Positions 33,484 through 36,606 of a stretch of DNA of 36,606 nt are shown here, piece after piece. The position numbers were made by a program, and so were the translations under genes. The stretch is from Spirochaetaceae bacterium (lineage in GTDB: Bacteria; Spirochaetota; Spirochaetia; Treponematales; Breznakiellaceae), in NCBI GenBank assembly GCA_031262035.1, contig JAISIL010000011.1, positions 1 to 36,606 of the forward strand, read 5' to 3'. The notes below the pieces were generated by a model. The model saw only the letters and a list, made by a program, of their open reading frames with translations. It did no database searches and was not told the origin of the DNA. Each line of letters begins with the position of its first letter. The stretch's first letter is position 1.

Positions 33484-33527
33484 GGCTGGTTTACTTAGAA
33501 GTTATTAATTTTGTAGGTAAACCAGCC
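33484..33527 (+). promoter_or_regulatory. Stem-loop between precursor and maturase genes (attenuator or processing site)
   Basis: GGCTGGTTTAC (33484-33494) and GTAAACCAGCC (33517-33527) form a perfect 11-bp stem, extendable by about three weaker pairs, with a 22-nt loop. It starts 6 nt after the precursor stop and ends shortly before the first maturase start. There is no T-run, so partial termination or mRNA cleavage and 3' protection of the precursor message are more likely than full termination. Confidence 0.75.
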
Positions 33528-33548
33528 TATTCTAGAAGAGAGATGCTT

Positions 33549-34571
33549 ATGACTCACATGAAGAGGCCAAGCGCCCCGTTTTATGTCCAGTTTGAACTTA
33601 CGGAGCAGTGTAATAATCGTTGCTATTTTTGTTATAACCCGCTGGGACATATTGGCGGGCAGGAGTTTGACCTTCCAAAAATCAAAGATATTCTCAAGCA
33701 ACTCCATGATGCTGGTGTTTTTCGTATAAATTTTAATGGAGGGGAACCTACTATACGCCCAGACTTTCGCTCTATACTCGAATATGCTACAGGACTCGGT
33801 TTTGAACTACACATGAATACTAACTCAACTTTGATAACTGATGATTTGGCACATTTTATTTCCTTGTATATGAAGAGTGTTTGTACATCCATCCTCCATT
33901 CTAACAAGGAGGAACATGACAGAATGACCGGTCGTTCCGGTGCGTATGATGATGTCATTAAAGGTATTTCCTGTTTACGCAATAATAATGTCAAGGTAGA
34001 AGTAAATGTCTGCACTTCAACAGAAAACTACCGTGACATATACAATATAGGAAAATTAATCTCTAGTCTTGATTGCTATGCCCTTTGTTCTACACGTTAT
34101 ATCCTCAACGATGCTAAAAACAAAGCGCTTTTGCTCAATAGTGCAGAAACGATGGAATTAATTGACTCTCTTCTGAAGGTAAAAAATGACTTTCCGAATA
34201 TAACTGACGTCAGTTTACCCGGACCTGTCCCCTACTGTGAAATAGATAAGTCTTATTATGAAAAACTAAGAATTCTCAATATTCCCTGCCAGTATGGATA
34301 CGGGCTGGCGCGCATCAGTCCGAGTGGGAATGTTACACCTTGTACCATCTCTGATGATGTCATGGGAAATCTTAACAATGATAGTTTTGAACATATATGG
34401 AATGCTCCAACTTGGGAAAAATATGAATGTCTCTGCCATATTCCGGTTCCATGCCGTGATTGTAATGAATTCCATGTTTGTCGCGGTGGTTGCGTTGTTT
34501 ATGACGAATCTATCAATACTCTGGGCGTTAAAATTGCTACAAAGAAATGGGGTGTGACAAGTGGACAATAA
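33549..34571 (+). CDS. Radical SAM/SPASM peptide maturase 1
   Basis: This 340-residue enzyme has the radical SAM motif CNNRCYFC (Cys21, Cys25, Cys28) for the SAM-binding 4Fe-4S cluster and FNGGEPTIRPDF as the GGE motif. The C-terminal ~95 residues form a SPASM domain with nine Cys (PYC, PCQY, TPC, ECLC, PCRDC and VCRGGC) that should hold auxiliary Fe-S clusters. SPASM enzymes typically modify ribosomal peptides. I take ATG 33549 (AGAGAG six nt upstream); ATGs at 33543 and 33558 are also possible. It follows the precursor and overlaps maturase 2 by 11 bp. The reaction, perhaps thioether or other carbon-centred cross-linking of the Cys ladder, is inferred. Confidence 0.9.
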   Translation: MTHMKRPSAPFYVQFELTEQCNNRCYFCYNPLGHIGGQEFDLPKIKDILKQLHDAGVFRINFNGGEPTIRPDFRSILEYATGLGFELHMNTNSTLITDDLAHFISLYMKSVCTSILHSNKEEHDRMTGRSGAYDDVIKGISCLRNNNVKVEVNVCTSTENYRDIYNIGKLISSLDCYALCSTRYILNDAKNKALLLNSAETMELIDSLLKVKNDFPNITDVSLPGPVPYCEIDKSYYEKLRILNIPCQYGYGLARISPSGNVTPCTISDDVMGNLNNDSFEHIWNAPTWEKYECLCHIPVPCRDCNEFHVCRGGCVVYDESINTLGVKIATKKWGVTSGQ

Positions 34572-35565
34572 AAAACTACTTGATTACAGTATTTCTATGG
34601 CTCCTCTCCGTGTTGAATTTGAACTGACGGAGGAGTGTAACTTACATTGTAGTTTTTGCTATAATAGCCAGACTCCACAGTTTTCGCATAAAGCTACTAA
34701 AATTATTGATAAACTTTGCTCGGAAAATGTACCTGAAATAGTGCTTACCGGCGGAGAGCCAATGCTGCATCCTGATTTTTCTGCCTTGTTCAAATCATGC
34801 TCTATTCAATTTGAAAAAGTTATGGTTCAAACAAATGGCACGTTTATAACTCCTGATATTATTCAAATGTTTAAGGAACATAAGGTATTTGCAGTAAATG
34901 TATCTTTCCATGGTGATAAAATACACCATGAAAAATTGACAGGAGTAAAGGGAAGTTATGAAAAAGCACTTGATGCTATTCGGCTTTCGGTGGATGAGGG
35001 ACTTAATATATCTTCAAATTTTGTTCTGACTACAGAAAATGTAGCATGTTTAGATGATACAATTTCGTTGCTTTATTCTATAGGGCTCCGTCAGATTACT
35101 CTTACTCGTTTTACGCCGACAGGAATTGGAGCAGGTAATAGCAATCTACAGCTTACCCGGGAACAGTTAATTAAGGCATTGTATACTGCAAAACAGAAAA
35201 TGGATGAATTTCCTGATCTGAATATCATTGCAGCGAATTCCATCCCTTACTGTGCATTGCCAAATGATTTAAATTTCTTTTCTTCATATTGCCATTTCGG
35301 GGCATCACGTTTTTATATTGATATTAATGGCAATGTGCTTATGTGCGGTATGTCACGTATAAAGATTGGCAGTATTCTGGAAAATAATTTTAAAGAAATT
35401 AAAAACATGTCAAAAGAATTTGCTGAACATATACTTGGCACTGATGTGCCCCGTCAATGTAAATCTTGTCCTGATTTTTCATATTGTCGGGGCGGATGCA
35501 GAGCAGCGGCTTTAGCGCTTAGCAAGAATTTTCAGGGGAGAGACCCCTATATGAAGGAGATATAG
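34561..35565 (+). CDS. Radical SAM/SPASM peptide maturase 2
   Basis: This 334-residue protein is a paralogue of maturase 1. The cluster motif is CNLHCSFC (Cys26, Cys30, Cys33) and the GGE motif lies in VLTGGEPMLHPDF. Both proteins share (E/Q)FELTE(E/Q)CN leading into the cluster. The C-terminal SPASM region keeps seven Cys (PYC, YC, MC, QCKSC, YCRGGC), two fewer than maturase 1. It starts with GTG overlapping the upstream stop by 11 bp; an internal ATG at 34597 would cut away only the first 12 residues. The tandem arrangement suggests duplication followed by division of labour on the same precursor. Reaction not determined. Confidence 0.9.
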   Translation: MDNKKLLDYSISMAPLRVEFELTEECNLHCSFCYNSQTPQFSHKATKIIDKLCSENVPEIVLTGGEPMLHPDFSALFKSCSIQFEKVMVQTNGTFITPDIIQMFKEHKVFAVNVSFHGDKIHHEKLTGVKGSYEKALDAIRLSVDEGLNISSNFVLTTENVACLDDTISLLYSIGLRQITLTRFTPTGIGAGNSNLQLTREQLIKALYTAKQKMDEFPDLNIIAANSIPYCALPNDLNFFSSYCHFGASRFYIDINGNVLMCGMSRIKIGSILENNFKEIKNMSKEFAEHILGTDVPRQCKSCPDFSYCRGGCRAAALALSKNFQGRDPYMKEI

Positions 35566-35569
35566 TTTT

Positions 35570-35848
35570 ATGGAAACAAAAAAAATTGATAGAAAGGCTA
35601 TCTTTTCTCTTACTGATGGCATCCGTATCCGTGACGAGTCATTTGGCATGCTCATTATATCCAAAAACGCGCCGGCATTATCATTAAACCCGGACAGCGC
35701 TTTTATCATTAAATTAATTGATGGCATCCGCAGCGTAAACGATATTGTTAAAATCGCCTGTGAACAATACAATGAAGAAGCGGTAAATAACAATATTGAC
35801 GACTTATTTTCAGAATTGGTAAATCTCAAACTTATTGAGGAAAAATGA
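35570..35848 (+). CDS. PqqD-like peptide chaperone (RRE domain)
   Basis: This 92-residue protein looks like a stand-alone PqqD-family RiPP recognition element. It begins with a beta-rich region (FSLTDGIRIRDESFGMLII), followed by LNPDSAFIIKLIDGIRSVNDIVK and a helical C-terminus, the usual PqqD pattern (a variable residue-G-x-L start, then a DG turn). Such proteins bind the leader peptide and present it to a radical SAM maturase. AAGGAG lies 10 nt before the ATG. It overlaps the next gene by ATGA. It fits between the maturases and the next enzyme as the leader-binding partner for one or all of them. Confidence 0.85.
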   Translation: METKKIDRKAIFSLTDGIRIRDESFGMLIISKNAPALSLNPDSAFIIKLIDGIRSVNDIVKIACEQYNEEAVNNNIDDLFSELVNLKLIEEK

Positions 35849-36606
35849 TTTATCTTATTCCGCCACTCTGTGATATAACAGTTCCTCTGCTGGGTCCTTA
35901 CCAGATGGCCGGTTTTGCCGATAGTATAGGCTATTCATTTGAAATACATGACTTAAACATTGCTTTTGCAAAGCATATTGTAAAAGAAGCGCCCCGTGAT
36001 GCTGTGCAGGAAAAAACACCCTTAAATGGCCTTGATTCTATCGAAGAGCAGGCTGTCGCTCGTTTCATCGCTCAATGTCAAAATTTCAAGTCTTATGACG
36101 ATGTGCTGAATGGTTTACGAAATTGTACCAGTCTTAAATCATATTGGCATACAATGGATTATATGCGCGCATGCTATGACGCATATTCTCTAAAATTTAA
36201 TAACATGCGCTTTAAAATTGATGGGTTTGACACAAGCTATCGGTGGAATATATGGAATGATAGTAAGCAATTCATTAGCGACGCGTTTAATTCGGAATTG
36301 CTACCGCTTATCCAAAACTGGCTTGACAAAATTAGCTTTCCGAATAAAGAAATAATCGGTATTAATATAACTTTTGACAGTCAATACTTTTTCGCCTTGC
36401 TAATTTGTGCTGTTCTGCGTAAAACGCGGCCTGATTTACGCATCGTTATCGGCGGTGGGTTCGTTAATTCCTTTATTGACTCAGCGGAATCAATAGGGCC
36501 TCTTGGCCGTTATTGCGATACTGTCTGCGCGGATGAAGGCGAAGCTTTGCTCTGGGATCTGAATGCTAATCAAAATGATTCCAATAAACTTCATTCGTTA
36601 GGACAG
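35845..36606 (+). CDS. Probable B12-binding radical SAM protein (3' partial)
   Basis: The frame starts at ATG 35845 (overlapping the PqqD-like stop) and stays open to the window end, 254 residues. The start MIYLIPPLCDITVPLLGPYQMAGFA and the later IGINITFDSQYFFALLICAVLRKTRPDLRIVIGGGF followed by DTVCADEGEALL match the N-terminal cobalamin-binding domain of B12-dependent radical SAM enzymes, including the GGG and the geG(E) turn. The radical SAM cluster motif would lie beyond the window, so that part is inferred. In RiPP clusters these enzymes commonly methylate unactivated carbons or carry out other rearrangements. A middle stretch rich in Asp, Asn and aromatics is unusual for the family. Confidence 0.78.
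   Translation, partial: MIYLIPPLCDITVPLLGPYQMAGFADSIGYSFEIHDLNIAFAKHIVKEAPRDAVQEKTPLNGLDSIEEQAVARFIAQCQNFKSYDDVLNGLRNCTSLKSYWHTMDYMRACYDAYSLKFNNMRFKIDGFDTSYRWNIWNDSKQFISDAFNSELLPLIQNWLDKISFPNKEIIGINITFDSQYFFALLICAVLRKTRPDLRIVIGGGFVNSFIDSAESIGPLGRYCDTVCADEGEALLWDLNANQNDSNKLHSLGQ

Noticed and set aside
1-36606. CRISPR array or phage genes
   Set aside because: I saw no regularly spaced direct repeats with unique spacers and no structural phage or integrase genes in the window.

Overview
This 36.6 kb window looks like chromosome of a host-associated, anaerobic spirochaete close to Treponema. That is inferred from the style of the proteins (for example PurB and the large lipoproteins) and from the gene mix; there is no rRNA to confirm it. 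The backbone is ordinary housekeeping and envelope genes. The last ~6 kb, beyond a tRNA-Ala gene, is accessory DNA.

Layout. (1) 1-4282, plus strand: the 3' part of a nucleotide-sugar dehydratase/epimerase, translationally coupled to a three-gene molybdenum hydroxylase (xanthine dehydrogenase-like; Mo, 2Fe-2S and FAD subunits) whose Mo subunit lacks recognisable cofactor-loop motifs. (2) 19788-4275, minus strand: one tightly packed eight-gene run, nadK, recN, a helical protein of unknown function, an ABC half-transporter, a bacteriohemerythrin, the partner ABC half-transporter, a giant alpha-2-macroglobulin lipoprotein and penicillin-binding protein 1C. Nearly all junctions overlap. (3) 19896-25801, plus strand: a 959-aa ankyrin-repeat lipoprotein, then purB and guaB. 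(4) 30727-25915, minus strand: tRNA-Ala(CGC), then two XRE-cupin regulator / acyl-CoA synthetase pairs. The first regulator starts only 5 nt after the tRNA 3' end. (5) 30909-36606, plus strand: an AbiEi/AbiEii toxin-antitoxin pair behind a perfect consensus promoter, a 551-bp internally deleted ISAs1-like element with a perfect 10-bp target duplication, and a radical-SAM RiPP operon that runs off the window end.

The RiPP operon is the most exciting part. A 48-residue precursor ends in a dense cysteine ladder (CCACTACSACSACK). It is followed by an 11-bp inverted repeat, two tandem paralogous radical SAM/SPASM enzymes, a PqqD-like peptide chaperone and the N-terminal half of what looks like a B12-binding radical SAM protein. 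The peptide, carrier and maturases form one transcription unit from a TTGACT-17-TATACT promoter. I can place it in the general class of radical-SAM-modified peptides but not in a characterised family.

A second theme is small palindromic and simple repeats. Some are intergenic (after guaB, between the acyl-CoA synthetase genes, in the tRNA leader). Others are inserted in frame inside genes: a GAGF(K/T)PA-encoding hairpin in purB and in one acyl-CoA synthetase, and a GGAAGTA-type repeat in purB and in one ABC transporter.
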